DNA from: Conus ventricosus
Lineage: Eukaryota; Mollusca; Gastropoda; Neogastropoda; Conidae
DNA length: 64,000 nt
Direction: 5' to 3'
NCBI GenBank assembly: GCA_018398815.1
Contig: CM031609.1
Span: forward strand, 34,548,799-34,612,798
How positions within the stretch are numbered: the first letter of the stretch is position 1; each line of letters begins with the position of its first letter. Positions 45,453 to 58,127 of the stretch are shown in pieces. The notes under the pieces are model-generated. The model had not been told where the DNA came from. It worked only from the letters and a program-made list of their open reading frames with translations, and made no database searches. Made by a program: the position numbers and the translations under genes.

Positions 45453-45949
45453 GCCATCTTCCCGTTGAGCCTCGTGTACACGAGCACCAAAGTATATTTT
45501 GCTTTTCTCATGATCGCTCGATCGTTGTTGCTGTTCTTTGGTGTTCTTGCTTATGTTTTCACTTAAGGGAGAACGTACGTGAAGCGATTGGGTGGTAAGG
45601 CGAGATTTGCGAAGGTTTCGTCATTCGATTCCTCGTCTCACTGGCAGGCTCTTAGACCGCCTAGCCTACTTTGGCCGCGCCAACCCCCCTCTCTCTTCAG
45701 CGTCACTTTCTCTCTTCTTGTTCCTTTTCTTTCTCCAAGGGTTCACTTCAACTCAGCTGCGGTTCTGTTGTTGTGACAGCGAGCCCTTTCTCGCAACCCT
45801 TAATTTGTGACGATGACCGGCTCAGCCGCGGTTCTGTCGGTCTTGTCCCCTCGCCCCTAACGGCACGGTTCTGTCGTGTCCGTTACTGCATCCTGTGTGT
45901 CCAGTTCAGCTGCGGTTCTACTGCGCACAGTTCGATTCCCACGGCGGAA

Positions 45950-47336
45950 TCAAAGATGCATGAGCCCCCTATGACGGAGGGCTCAGGGGTGGGGGTAATG
46001 AGGCGGGCTTCACGCCTGCCTCTAACGGCAAACGACTCAGCTTTGGTTCTGTCGTTCCGTTACAGCATCCTGTGTCCAGTTCAGCTGCGGTTCTACTGCG
46101 CACAGTTCGATTCCCATGGCGGAATCAAAGATGCACGAGCCCCCTATTATGGAAGGCTCAAGGGATAATGAGGCAGACTTAACGTCTCCCCCTCCCTTTC
46201 GCTCGGTGGGCGATCCAAGGGAAGCAACTCCCTCTCAAGGGCTTGAATCTCGTTCGGCCCCAGTTGTTTCCCTTCCCCCACCTCATGTCTCTGCCCTTTT
46301 GGTCAGGACACTGGGGTTTCGCCCTCTTTTCAGGGCGTCCCTCAGGGGACTGGTGCATCAGGTTCCCCATTTTCCCGTTACTGCATCCTGTGTCCAGTTC
46401 AACTACGGTTCTACTGCACACAGTTCGATTCCCATGGCAGAATCGAAGATGCACGAGCCCCCTCTGACGCTGGCTCAGAGGTGGGGTAATGAGGCAGACT
46501 TCTGCCTGCCTTCCCCTTTCTAAAACCCCCACCTCATGTTTCGGCCCCCCTCTTGGGCAGAAACGTGGGTTTCGTCCTCATTTCAGGGCGTCCCTCAGGG
46601 GGCTGGCGCATCAGGCCCCCCCCCCCCCCCCTTTTTTTTTTTTTTTTTTTTACCGGGTTGGCCCAGCAGCCATAGCAGCAGCCCCCCCTATCATGGGGTC
46701 AGGGCCACTTTGCCTTGGGCGCCATGGGCCCAACGGCAGTATCCCCCGACCATGGGCTTTCCACAGCCCCCTGCTCCGGGGTTTCCCTGGTGGCCGGGTT
46801 TTATGCCCAGCTCTCCACCAGTGCAGGCCCTTTCCTCCCAGGCCCCTTCGGCCCTCCCGACGGCTGATCCCTTTCTAGGAGTGTCTGGGGGATCAGCCAG
46901 CCTGGGCCTGTCTGGACTTTCACAGCGCACCACTTTACCAAGGGCTGTCCCCCCCTCAGTATGTGGCTCCGACCTGGTGGATTCGGAGTTGGAGGACGAG
47001 GGCCAGTCTCCTGGTTCTTATTCCTTCTGGGACTCGGTGGCCTTCCTGCTTCCCTTGTCCCGGAGGCGGTGTCGTCCTCATGGGAGGTCAGGGCCCCCCC
47101 CCTGCCCTTCGGCAGCGGAACTTGCCCTGGGGTCTCACCCACTGGCGGCTAACCCTCCTCTCTTTAAGGAAGTCGGTAATGGTAGCCGACTGTATGAGGA
47201 GGGCCCAAATAAGTCAGGGGCATTGGGGCTCAGGACATCACGCTTGGCTCCATCCCTGATTTGCCTGGGGTGCTGGCGTGCAGAGGATTTCTCAAGCCAG
47301 AAAGGCTTCCGTTTGCCAAGGAGGCCATCTTGGTAA
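45950..47336 (+). pseudogene. DIRS gag-like region (decayed)
   Basis: Several overlapping Pro/Ser/Gly-rich frames, the longest 46536-47336. It includes a partial tandem duplication: ATGCACGAGCCCCCT and CAGTTCGATTCCCA phrases recur near 45930, 46100 and 46420. C and T homopolymers at 46616-46651 have probably shifted the frame. No diagnostic motif; position before the RT identifies it. Confidence 0.5.
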
Positions 47337-47515
47337 ATGACACCATTCTCTCAACCCAAGGGACGACGGTCATTTGGACCCTGGGGATCTTAGACAAGCA
47401 ACCCAGCAGGGGTCGCCCTCAGGCACGGCCGGCGGGTCCGAAAGCTCCCACGTCTCAGACGGACCACCCCCAATGACTTGCCCCCGACCTGGGCGCTTCA
47501 CCCCAGGGCGGTCCT

Positions 47516-49421
47516 GTGGGCAGTCTGTTCAGGCACCTCAATGCCTGGGAGCGACTTCCCGCAAGCCCTTGGGCTCTGCGGGTGATCAGGTCGGGGTTTC
47601 GTCTTCCTTGGGGTGCGGTAAAAGCTCCTCTCACTCCTTTCCCTCCTCCTCGGGATCTAGCGGCCTCTCAGGCCTTAGACCAAGAGGCCCTTTCGCTGTT
47701 AGCCAAGGGTGCCACAGAGGAAGTCCTCTTCCATTCCTCTCCGGGCTTGTATGGCCGCATTTTTGTGGTTCCCAAAGCTTCTGGATGATGGGGACCGGTT
47801 CTAGACCTCTCGCCCGTGAACAGGTTTCTTATCGTCCTCCGTTTTCGGATGGAAACCCCCATGTCAATCCGCGATGCCATGCATCCTGGTGACTGGGCGG
47901 TATCCTTCGACCTGAAAGATGCGTACTTCCTTCTCTTGATCCGCCCAAGGGACAGGAAGTACCTCCGCTTCATGTAGGGAAGCCGTGTTTTTCAGTTCAG
48001 GGCTCTTCCCTTTGGGCTAGCCCCGGCCCCTTGGGTTTTCACGAAGGTGGCCCGGGAAATTTGCTTGCATGTTCGGGAGAAAGGAATTCTTCGGAAGGCC
48101 TATCTCGACGATTGGCTCCTTCTTGCCTCATCCAGCACTCTGTGCTCCCAGCAAGCCCTCCAGGTTTTATACCTCTGTCAGCAGCTGGGATTTGTTCGCA
48201 ACGAGGAGAAGTCCGATCTCATCCCGTCGCAGCAGTTTCAGTTTCTGGGCATGTCCTTCCATACCACCAACTGGTGGGTCTCTCCAACCCCCCCAACGCC
48301 TGGTTCGCCTCCAGCACCTCTTGGCCCATCTCCTTTCCTTGGATCAGGCCCCAGCCAGAAAGCTGGCCTCTCTTCTAGGTCTGATGGAGTCCTTGGCCCC
48401 CTTAGTGTCCCTCGGACGACTGCACAAACGCCGGTTTCAACGCCTCTTTCGCAAGCGTTGGTCTCAGGCGTTGCAGTCGTGGGACCTTCCGGTCATTCTC
48501 GGTCAGTGGTTCCAATCATCGGTGGCCCGATGGCACTCCCAGTCCTGGCTGGCGCAGGGAGTCCCCATCACACCCCCTCCTCCACAGGAGGACCTGTTCA
48601 CGGACGCGTCCCAGTCCGGGTGGGGTGCCCACGTTAACTCTCTGACGGCGGCCGGGCAATGGTCCCCAGAGATGGGATCCTGGCATATCAATCGGCTAGA
48701 TCTGGAAGCCGTGTTCCAAGCCCTGAAGGAGTTTCTTCCCTTCCTGAAGGGAAAACATGTTCTCCTCAACACCGACAACACGACTGTGATGTGTTATATC
48801 AACAAGCAAGGGGGGGGGGCGCGTTCTTACTCCCTGTTCCGGAGGGCGGAACAGCTTCTCCTTTGGTGCGAGACACAATCAATCCGGATCTCGGCCAAGC
48901 ACATTCCCGGGAAGATCAACAATCTCGCGGACTCCCTCAGCAGGTCGCTCATGGTTCTTCCCTCGGAATGGACTCTCGTCCACTCAATCTTGGAACCTCT
49001 CTGGACTGTATGGTTCAAACCACATGTAGACCTGTTCGCCACCCGGGTCAACCACCGTCTCCAGCTGTATGTCTCCCCAGTTCCGGATCCGGCAGCGTGG
49101 GCTGTGGATGCCTTGTCCATCCCTTGGTCCGGACTGACGGGCTATGCCTTTCCCACGTTCCCCATTCTGGGAAAAGTTCCCCGCAAAGCAAGGGAAGACG
49201 CAGCCACGCTTATTCTGGTGGCTCCACGCTGGCCGGCCCAAGCGTGGTTTCCAGAACTGTTGCACCTGTCTCACGTGCCTCCGATACCGCTCGCCTTCAA
49301 GGCAAAGTCCCTGTTTCAGCCACGGTCAGGCATTCCACACGGCAATCCAAACGGGCTACATCTTCACGCCTGGCTACTGTGCGGGACGCGCTGTCTGCAC
49401 AAGGCGCCTCCCCAGCGGTAA
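47516..49421 (+). pseudogene. DIRS reverse transcriptase / RNase H (broken)
   Basis: RT blocks in order: PVLDLSPVNRFL, VSFDLKDAYFLLLI (first Asp), FRALPFGLAPAPWVFTK and AYLDDWLLL (YLDD catalytic pair) near 48100. Stops interrupt at about 47786 (TGA) and 47976 (TAG). A frameshift near 48260-48290 leads to the RNase H part in the frame ending at 49421: LFTDASQSGWGAHV, LDLEAVFQALKEF, LLNTDNTTVMCYINKQGG and HIPGKINNLADSLSR carry the Asp/Glu/Asp/Asp set. Confidence 0.88.
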
Positions 49422-50469
49422 TCGGCCTTGTGGTACATGCCCACAGGTCAGGCACCCAAAGTGTCTACAGTGTCCACTGCAATGGCTGGCTCTCTTGGTG
49501 CTCCAGCCACGCAGTATCACCTCATTCTCCTTCTCAATGCCAATTGGCTAACTACCTAGTTTTTCTTTCATCGGAGAAAGAACTTTCAGCCTCCTCTGCT
49601 AAGGTTCACAGGGCGGCTATTTCTACCACTATCCGCCAGTTAGGGGGCCCCTCCTTCGGGGACGGCCCTCTTCTGCGGGATCTGGTCAGAGGAGCAGCCC
49701 TACAGGAGGCCCGTTGCCCCCGCCGTACCCCGGCGTGGGATCTTTTCTTAGTCCTCTCCTCCCTCAGGCTCCCCCTTACGAGCCCATCCGAGAGTGTTCT
49801 CTGAAATTCCTTTCCTTCAAAACAGCCTTTCTCGTTTCCCTGGCCTCAGGGAGGCGCTGCAGTGAAGTCCACGCCCTTAGTGGCCTGCCTGGGGACGTCG
49901 CCTCCGAACCGGATGACTCGATATCTCTTCGCCTCCTCCCAGAATTTTTTAGCGAAAACCAGTTGCCAGGTCCTCCTTCCCCGACTATCCCCATTCTTCC
50001 TTTCACTTCTATTCTCGCCCCAGACGACGTAGACCGCACTCTCTGTCTGGTGTGCGCTCTGCGGGAGTATGGGAAACGCACGAAATCTTCTCGCTCCTAG
50101 CAGCGCCACCTGTTTCTCTCTTACAACGAAGGTTATAAGGAGGCCATCAGGCGCTCTTCAATCTCTCGATGGCTGAGAGAAGTCATTTAAGCTGCGTGCG
50201 CGACACCTGAAGGGGATTTGGCTGTTTTCTCACCAAGACCTCATGAGATTAGGGCATGGGCGTTTTCGCTGGCAGTAGCTCTTATTGCCAGCATTCAGAG
50301 CATGTTAGATGCCGCATATTGGCGTTCCCCTGGCACCTTCATCCAATTCTGCTTGTGCGACTTTTCTCGTCTGCGCGATGATGGGTCTAGGGGCATCGCA
50401 TCAGCTGTGGTGGCCCAACACTCCATCTCCACCACACGCTCCGGCTCTTCTCGCTCCTCCAGGTGGTAA
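49422..50469 (+). pseudogene. DIRS tyrosine recombinase (broken)
   Basis: The N-terminal SAM-like part reads LANYLVFLSSEKELSASSAK (about 49540-49610). After a frameshift near 49770 comes LKFLSFKTAFLVSLASGRRC, holding the first catalytic Arg (SGRR) near 49850. The C-terminal part reads HEIRAWAFSLAVA near 50245-50280 (HxxR) and LDAAYWRSPGTFIQF near 50310 with the Tyr region. In-frame stops at 50098-50100 and near 50188 break it. Confidence 0.85.
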
Positions 50470-50496
50470 CCAGGTGAGCCCTCCTTCCAGGTAGTG

Positions 50497-50620
50497 CTAC
50501 TCTGCATTAGTGAGCCACGGTATAGTATGTGTAATTAAAAGGAAATTTTTATTCTAAAATTACGTTTAATCTAACATACTTACCGTGGCTCACGCAGAGG
50601 CCCTCCCTACCTCCCCGCCT
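50497..50620. repeat. DIRS internal complementary region
   Basis: GCATTAGTGAGCCACGGTAT is complementary to the left outer end and ACGTTTAATCTAACATACTT to the right outer end, joined through TAATTAAAAGGAAA; this is the circular-junction copy expected for DIRS replication. Confidence 0.92.
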
Positions 50621-50672
50621 TCCTGGTTCCATCAGGAGTTCTCAGTCAGGGTTTGATATACCTCGGAAAGAG

Positions 50673-50838
50673 GATGGTTCTGAGCATGCGCAAGGCACGA
50701 GGCCCTTTCAAGGTTTGTTGTCCGTACGGACTTTATTGTATACGAGGCAGGGATAGCAAATTGCTGCCGCTTATTGCATTAGTGAGCCACGGTAAGTATG
50801 TTAGATTAAACGTAATTTTAGAATAAAAATTTCCTTTT
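50673..50838 (-). repeat. DIRS right inverted terminal repeat
   Basis: Complement of the left ITR plus a distinct outer edge (GTAAGTATGTTAGATTAAAC to TTTCCTTTT), which matches the internal complementary region. Confidence 0.9.
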
Positions 50839-51462
50839 TAACTTTTCCTCACACTTATCTGTCAAAACCAATGCTTTTAACTTTTCCTCACACTTATCTG
50901 TCAAAACCAATGCTTTTAACTTTTCCTCACACTTACCTGTCAAAACCAATGCTTTTAACTTTTCCTCACACTTATCTGTCAAAACCAATGCTTTTAACTT
51001 TTCCTCACACTTACCTGTCAAAACCAATGCTTTTAACTTTTCCTCACACTTACCTGTCAAAACCAATGCTTTTAACTTTTCCTCACACTTATCTGTCAAA
51101 ACCAATGCTTTTAACTTTTCCTCACACTTATCTGTCAAAACCAATGCTTTTAACTTTTCCTCACACTTATCTGTCAAAACCAATGCTTTTAACTTTTCCT
51201 CACACTTACCTGTCAAAACCAATGCTTTTAACTTTTCCTCACACTTACCTGTCAAAACCAATGCTTTTAACTTTTCCTCACACTTACCTGTCAAAACCAA
51301 TGCTTTTAACTTTTCCTCACACTTATCTGTCAAAACCAATGCTTTTAACTTTTCCTCACACTTACCTGTCAAAACCAATGCTTTTAACTTTTCCTCACAC
51401 TTATCTGTCAAAACCAATGCTTTTAACTTTTCCTCACACTTACCTGTCAAAACCAATGCTTT
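50839..51462. repeat. 39-bp minisatellite, main array (16 units)
   Basis: Sixteen near-identical 39-bp units that differ mainly at one C/T position (CTTACCTGTC versus CTTATCTGTC). Because 39 is a multiple of three the array is open on both strands, giving 13-residue repeats; no promoter or start context supports translation. Confidence 0.97.
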
Positions 51463-51743
51463 ATGTTTTCATTCGGGATTATTAAAAGGTCCATTCAGTT
51501 TTCTTTAAAATCATCTCTCAAAAACAATCCTGGCTTTTCTGTATTCAACACTTGCTGCCTTCCCCCCATGACCCCTGAACCATGGCTTTAATCACAGTCA
51601 GCAATGACGACCTTTAAGCCAGTGAGCAATATCGTCAGTGTCAGCATGACCTGCACCATGCAGAGAACACCTGACAGCAATTCATATACATTTCCCAGGT
51701 GCATGGTCTCTGGCCAGCCAGGATTCTTTCTATTCATGTATAT
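51463..51743. other. Intron sequence
   Basis: Nothing recognised; ends in the SINE target duplication ATTCATGTATAT (51732-51743). Confidence 0.5.
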
Positions 51744-52148
51744 TTTCTTTTCTTTCTTTCTGCGTACGCAGGCTGATACTCCTGCGGACACTCCCTGTAT
51801 AGCCAGGCAGTGGAGATTTGTGTGTATGACCCTTTTTTATCCCGCCATTAAGGCAGCCATACTCCATCTTCGGGGAAGGTGCATGCTATGTGTCACGTGT
51901 CATCCATACCAACGGCCAAACTGGCCTTCTCTTCCGAAAGTTGGTGATGGGATTTTACGTGTGTGCAAGATGTTATGCGTGCGTTCACACACGGAACCTC
52001 GGTTTATAGTCTCATTCGAAGGACTATATGGGGAATGGAGTCAGAACCAATGTTAACTCCGAGGGAAAAATCCCCTATACCGAAATTCGAACCCGCAACC
52101 CCAGGATCACGAGTCCGGCGCTCTACCAACTGAGCTATCCGGCCCCCC
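51744..52148 (-). mobile_element. Full-length tRNA-derived SINE
   Basis: Flanked by ATTCATGTATAT at 51732-51743 and 52149-52160. About 97% like 34427-34831 over the whole 405 bp, with the tRNA-like head (A box TAGCTCAGTTGG, B box GGTTCGAATTT) at the high-coordinate end. It sits in the last PRPF4B intron in the sense orientation of the gene. Confidence 0.94.
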
Positions 52149-52160
52149 ATTCATGTATAT

Positions 52161-52776
<616 letters not shown>

Positions 52777-52787
52777 TCAACACAACT

Positions 52788-52820
52788 CTGTGTGTGTGTG
52801 TGTACGTGCTGGGGAGGGGG

Positions 52821-52884
<64 letters not shown>
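52788..52884. repeat. (GT)n microsatellite
   Basis: Two GT tracts interrupted by a short G-rich stretch, starting about 30 bp from the splice acceptor of the kinase exon. Confidence 0.95.
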
Positions 52885-53136
52885 ATTAATTCATTTTTGT
52901 GCTCACTCACGTGAGCAGAAACTACTTTTGGGCAATGTGCAAGAAACAGATTATTTCACGATGCAGTAAAGTTAGACATGAAATTCTTTCATTTTTTTCT
53001 GTAATTGCATTTATTTATTGTTTTTTCTTTATTTGCATTAAAAAAACGTTCTTTGCATGCTTTTAGCTTACCTCAAGTCTACCACATGAAACTACTAAAT
53101 CCGTTCACTGAAGACTGAAACATCAAAAACTGTCCT

Positions 53137-53524
53137 GAAAATGAAATTATCAGCAACCACAAATAATTGTGCATAAATGACCGAGGCAAAAATCCAAACT
53201 GAAAAGTGAAATTATCAGCAACTACAAATAATTGTGCATAAATGACCGAGGCAAAAATCCAACCTGAAAATGAAATTATCAGCAACTACAAATAATTGTG
53301 CATAAATGACCGAGGCAAAAATCCAAATTGAAAAGTGAAATTATCAGCAACTACAAATAATTGTGCATAAATGACCGAGGCAAAAATCCAACCTGAAAAT
53401 GAAATTATCAGCAACTACAAATAATTGTGCATAAATGACCGAGGCAAAAATCCAACCTGAAAATGAAATTATCAGCAACTACAAATAATTGTGCATAAAT
53501 GACCGAGGCAAAAATCCACACTGA
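53137..53524. repeat. ~64-bp tandem repeat (6 units) in a PRPF4B intron
   Basis: Unit contains GAAATTATCAGCAACTACAA, ATAATTGTGCATAAATGACC and GAGGCAAAAATCCA; two variants (GAAAATG and GAAAAGTG) differ by one base. Confidence 0.93.
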
Positions 53525-53661
53525 AATGTCAAGGTTGTTTTGAACAGCATTTGCAACAGTATTCCTTCACTTGCATACACATAGTTTTTTTTCCATTGTT
53601 GCGCTTCTGTCCTCTTGTAGTTCTACTCCATTTAAGGAAGAGTAAAAACCGCAGTGAGTTA

Positions 53662-54404
<743 letters not shown>

Positions 54405-55155
54405 CTTAGATATTCAGTCTGTTAGGATAGCCTCTAGTTGATGAGGTCAGAACTTCTTGTAATGCTTCCTGATAGTAGTGCTGGGTGTGTGGATCTGCTT
54501 AATGGCTGTAATATGCACGTTAATAATTCTGTCCTATGTCACTGAAATGTTTGGTGACCATTGTGTCTTCCTTGTTTCTGTCTGCTTGTCTTCTGGTACA
54601 TGCTTGGGTTGTAGTATCTAATGTTGTACAGCTTGATCAGATTCTCTCTCAATTCAAGCCATGAATGTGTTTGCTATACCTGAAGCCAATGAGGTGCCCA
54701 CAGCAGTACCAACCTTTCACTGGCAGAGGTACTTCAGATCAAAAGAGAAGATAATGTTTTCCAGCATGTGTTTGATGATGGATGTGCGACCGCAGAGGGT
54801 ATATCTGGTGCATCAGACTCTTCCATGACTCCTGTGATGGTGACCTCCACTTCTTCATGAGGAATATTAGTGCAAAGACACACAACATCAATGGAGATGA
54901 TCAGAATTTCAGGTGGCAAAGGTTAAAAGTTTTGCTTCCCATTGTTCAACAACTCTGAGGTAGAGTGTGATGTCTTGCACAAACGATGGTACTTGATGGA
55001 CAACAGGCTGGAGCCAGAGATCAACAAATTTCAACATTTTTCTTGGGATTCGCCAATCCCTGATAAAAACATGACGACCAGGTGGACTTTCTCCGGTTTT
55101 CTGGTTTCTGAATAATGGGGAGGTGGCAGAATGTGTGACACTTGGTCTCACCTGT
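54405..55155 (-). pseudogene. Penelope-like element, RT core and C-terminus (decayed)
   Basis: Minus-strand blocks in PLE order: a degraded LPKIHK-type block (LPIIQKPENRRKS) near 55100, KFVDLWLQPVVHQVPSFVQD near 55020-54960, LIISIDVVCLCTNIPHEE near 54900-54850 (the S/TxDVxSLYTNIP block), KVGTAVGTSLASGIANTFMA near 54690 and a GYPNRLN end near 54410. Several stops and frameshifts. The upstream part of the same element is found at 55718-55791 and 58406-58560. Confidence 0.75.
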
Positions 55156-55717
55156 CAGGGGCTCCACTGACTTTTTAGTTTTTGCGTCAAGAAACGCACG
55201 CCTCCGCAAAAATTGCGTCAGCATTGAAAAAAATGCGTAACAAAGTAAACTGTACTCACTCTCGTCAAAACAGCTCTGAATCGCGCGCCTAAACACCGCT
55301 GAAGTGCAGAGCAGCTCGCTGCAGGAAAGCGTTTTCTGTGCCACACGAGTCCGGGCCTTCCATGTGTGCGTGGGAAGTCATAACGTATTCCGATTGGAAG
55401 ATGGCACCATTGCAGACGCGGGAAAGATTCCATTTTATTTCGAGGGGAGAAAGGATGAGGCGTTTTGGAACATTCTTGATCTAGCAAAAAGTCAGCGAGT
55501 GCCACAGAGTAAAATGTGCACGCACTATCACTAATTGGCGGTGTCAAGCAGTCTGCTGTAGGTCTGTGGCGTGTTTTGCCCCTCTGACATAGGCTTGCGG
55601 TTGAGAACAGGGTCCTGGGAAAATTGCGTCGCTAAACACATGGCCGCGAAAAAAAATGCGTAGGAAGGCAGAAAAACGCAATAATTACGCAAAATTTTGC
55701 AATAAATGGAACCCCTG
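55156..55717. mobile_element. Short hAT-like element inside the Penelope remnant
   Basis: The left end CAGGGGCTCCACTGAC and the right end (complement CAGGGGTTCCATTTATTG) are inverted. Interior 0.56 kb with a plus-strand ORF at 55304-55534 (GSHNVFRLEDGTIADAGKIP) that is not recognised. No clear target duplication. It separates the two pieces of the Penelope reading frame. Confidence 0.55.
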
Positions 55718-55791
55718 GTCTGTGTTCAGTGTTCCCCACCTTTCAGTGTTGTGGTTGGTGTAACCTCCCTCAAGAAGTTGTTGCACGTATT
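55718..55791 (-). pseudogene. Penelope-like element, middle piece
   Basis: Reads VQQLLEGGYTNHNTERWGTL on the minus strand, continuing the piece at 58406-58560 upstream and the RT core at 55155 downstream once the two insertions are taken out. Confidence 0.65.
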
Positions 55792-56882
55792 CAGGGGGGA
55801 AAGTTGGGAATCCTGAAAATAAGGAAAATGTATGCCGGGGGTCCAGGGGGCCGCAGAGGCCCCCTGGCGGGGTCAAGGGGCAGCGCCCCCTTGTGGGGGT
55901 TCAGGGGGCGCAAAGCTGAAGCAAATTTTAAAATTGTACTACCATTTGGAGCAATTTCATGCTATTTCCAGCTAAAAAATACCAATAATATGAGTACCAA
56001 TTATTTTAGGTAAAAGGTTAACTTCACTTGACCATACAGTAAGTCTTAAGATTTCCATATTTCCATAATTTCAATACTGCATTATTAACACAAATAAACC
56101 CTTACACTCGAGTCAACAGTCACACACACACACACTGATCCAACATGGATGACATAACCAATATTCACTTAAATTTTAATCCTCACACAGCCTATAAATG
56201 TGATTCCACAGAGTTGACTGATTAATTTGATTTCTCTGTAGAATAAAATTTACAAGATGTATAAGGATTGAGACATGTGAATCACTTTCTCCTCCCTTTT
56301 CATGCTCATACAAAACTTTCAGCAATATACAAATAACCTTTCTATTAGTATTACCAAATCATTTATTCATAAAAATATGACAAAATTAATATATAAAAAA
56401 ATAAAAAATAAAAAAAAATTAATGATTTACATGCTATGAGTTCATGCACAAATGATCAAGATATATCTCCACATAAAACTAGACATCTACAGTATATGAT
56501 TATAGAACACACCAAGATCCAACTCTTTAGAGTACAGTTTCTTAACTAAAAGCATACATCAATGATCAGTAACAAAAGTAGCTTGATTTTTAATACAGGT
56601 TCACATACAGTAACAAATTATAAAACTTGTACCTGAGCAGATACAGCATTTGTGACCTGTGAAGGTTTGGCTACTTGTCCATTCATTCCAATCTCAGACT
56701 CAGAGCTTGAACTTTAACTTGAATGAAAGTCATAATAAAAAAAAAAAAAGTCTCAGAGCTAGAACTTTAACTTAAATGAAAGTCAAAATACAGAATAATT
56801 AATCAAGAAATGCATCAATTAATAAAGATGCTTTGTGGGCTTAGCTGACAAACATCATGAATAATAAAGCATCTGCACAACA

Positions 56883-57257
56883 TTATTCAGTTTTGCTACG
56901 TTTTTTGGAAAAGAAACTTCTTATATCAGACTCTTTTGTGACGGAGAAATGCGTCTCTTGCAGGACTTTGGCCAATTCCTTCTTGAAGGCACCTGCAACG
57001 CCGTGTGTGGCCATGTATGCCGCTGAGGTCTTCGAGAGGGTTGCCTTCATGAGGGCCGACTTGTCCTCTGCAGTCCGTTGGCACAGAGCCAGCAGTTGTG
57101 GAGCCAGTCGATATGGCAGACAATTTTCTGCCAGGAAGCTGGTCAAGACGAATCGCTGCTCAGCAATTCTGTCGGCCATTGGCAGGAAACAGTCCTTGGC
57201 CGATTCTCCATTCTTGCTGGTGGAGCTTTTTGCCAGCTTCACATTGGACTTCTCAAC
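56883..57257 (-). CDS. hAT-like element protein, exon 2
   Basis: After a TTTCAG acceptor the 125-codon exon reads VEKSNVKLAKSSTSKNGESA, then MADRIAEQRFVLTSFLAENC, ALMKATLSKTSAAYMATHG and SFFSKKRSKTE, stop. It joins exon 1 in phase 0. The basic/helical layout resembles the segment after the zinc finger in BED-type hAT proteins. It is open along its whole length, unlike its surroundings. It may be a short accessory or truncated protein, and its function is not shown. Confidence 0.5.
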   Translation of the reverse strand, partial: VEKSNVKLAKSSTSKNGESAKDCFLPMADRIAEQRFVLTSFLAENCLPYRLAPQLLALCQRTAEDKSALMKATLSKTSAAYMATHGVAGAFKKELAKVLQETHFSVTKESDIRSFFSKKRSKTE

Positions 57258-57761
57258 CTGAAACAGCACAAAACGCTTTTTTATTTTACTTATTTTTGTT
57301 TTTAATTCTATTAAAATTATTTTTTTTTTAATTCTACTTATTCATATTTTTTTAACTTGTTATTGCAATCTATGAAGTCAAAACAAAGCAAGGTGGCATT
57401 CAATTTCAAATCCAGATTTAAAAAAATGCATTCAGGAGTTTAAAATAAAAACTAAAACCAATGCTCTGGCCTACACAAATAGGCTGGATGGCGAGGGGGG
57501 AAAAAGGCAAAAAGTAGAGTTCTGGTTTACTTTGGTTGTAGTAGTGGTACTATATCTACATAGAGTAAGAGCAAGCTCTAAAAAAAAAAAAAAAAAAATC
57601 CTTACTATCAAACACAGACTTGTCAAACACCATCAGTTTTAAATGGATCAGAATGGCAATTTTCATAGAATTTTTTACCTCCCAACCAAAACACTTGCAG
57701 TACCCCCACCCCCACCCCACCCCGGGTTACCAACATGCTGATCATGGTTGCTTAAAGGAAG

Positions 57762-57796
57762 GAAGAAGAAGAAGAAGAAGAAGAAGAAGAAGAAGA

Positions 57797-57851
<55 letters not shown>
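57762..57851. repeat. (GAA)n(GA)n microsatellite
   Basis: About 13 GAA units followed by about 25 GA units, directly at the donor of the zinc-finger exon (on the minus strand a CT/TTC tract within the intron). Confidence 0.95.
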
Positions 57852-57855
<4 letters not shown>

Positions 57856-57857
57856 AC

Positions 57858-58127
57858 CTGGCGGTTTTTGACGTGCTGGGGATGCTTGGAATGGTCCAAA
57901 AGCAGCCTTTTTCCAGTGCTGCTGTATTTGATAACCTTCCCGCACGCGACGCAAAAACACTCTCCGGGACTTTCCGTTTTCCGACACCACACACGATGTT
58001 CCTCCCCTTTGCCGATTTCGCCGTCTTTGTTTGGGCCTCTCTCGTCCAGCCAATTCCACCTCCATTTGTTTTTTACGCCGCTATCCACTTCACTGGCTCG
58101 CTTGTCGCCTTCATTTATGTAAGGCAT
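57858..58127 (-). CDS. hAT-like element protein, exon 1 (zinc finger)
   Basis: Begins at MPYINEGDKRASEVDSGVKN (an in-frame Met 18 codons upstream at 58181 is also possible but adds a hydrophobic stretch). It holds one zinc finger of BED-like spacing, CFCVACGKVIKYSSTGKR and LLLDHSKHPQHVKNRQ (CxxC...H....H), and ends at CAG|GTTTGT. It would serve as the DNA-binding part of a hAT-type transposase. The start is uncertain by 54 bp. Confidence 0.55.

Larger units (their letters stand above)
45302..50838 (+). mobile_element. DIRS-like tyrosine-recombinase retroelement
   Basis: A 5.5-kb element with inverted terminal repeats (45315-45452 and 50673-50800, sharing CCGTGGCTCACTAATGCAAT and CTCGTATACAATAAAGTCCG) and an internal complementary region at 50497-50620. 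It carries a gag-like region, RT/RNase H and a tyrosine recombinase, and has no target duplication, all as in DIRS elements. It inserted into the 39-bp minisatellite of the last PRPF4B intron, in the opposite orientation to the gene. All coding parts are broken. Confidence 0.92.

Noticed and set aside
46691..47142. Minus-strand ORFs within the DIRS element
   Set aside because: Shadows of the GC-rich gag-like region; DIRS coding order is on the plus strand.
50839..51462. CRISPR-like array
   Set aside because: Units are contiguous with no unique spacers, and the window is an animal genome with introns.
50818..51485. Two >200-codon ORFs with 13-residue repeats
   Set aside because: They are opposite-strand readings of a 39-bp minisatellite; no start context, signal or conservation supports a protein.
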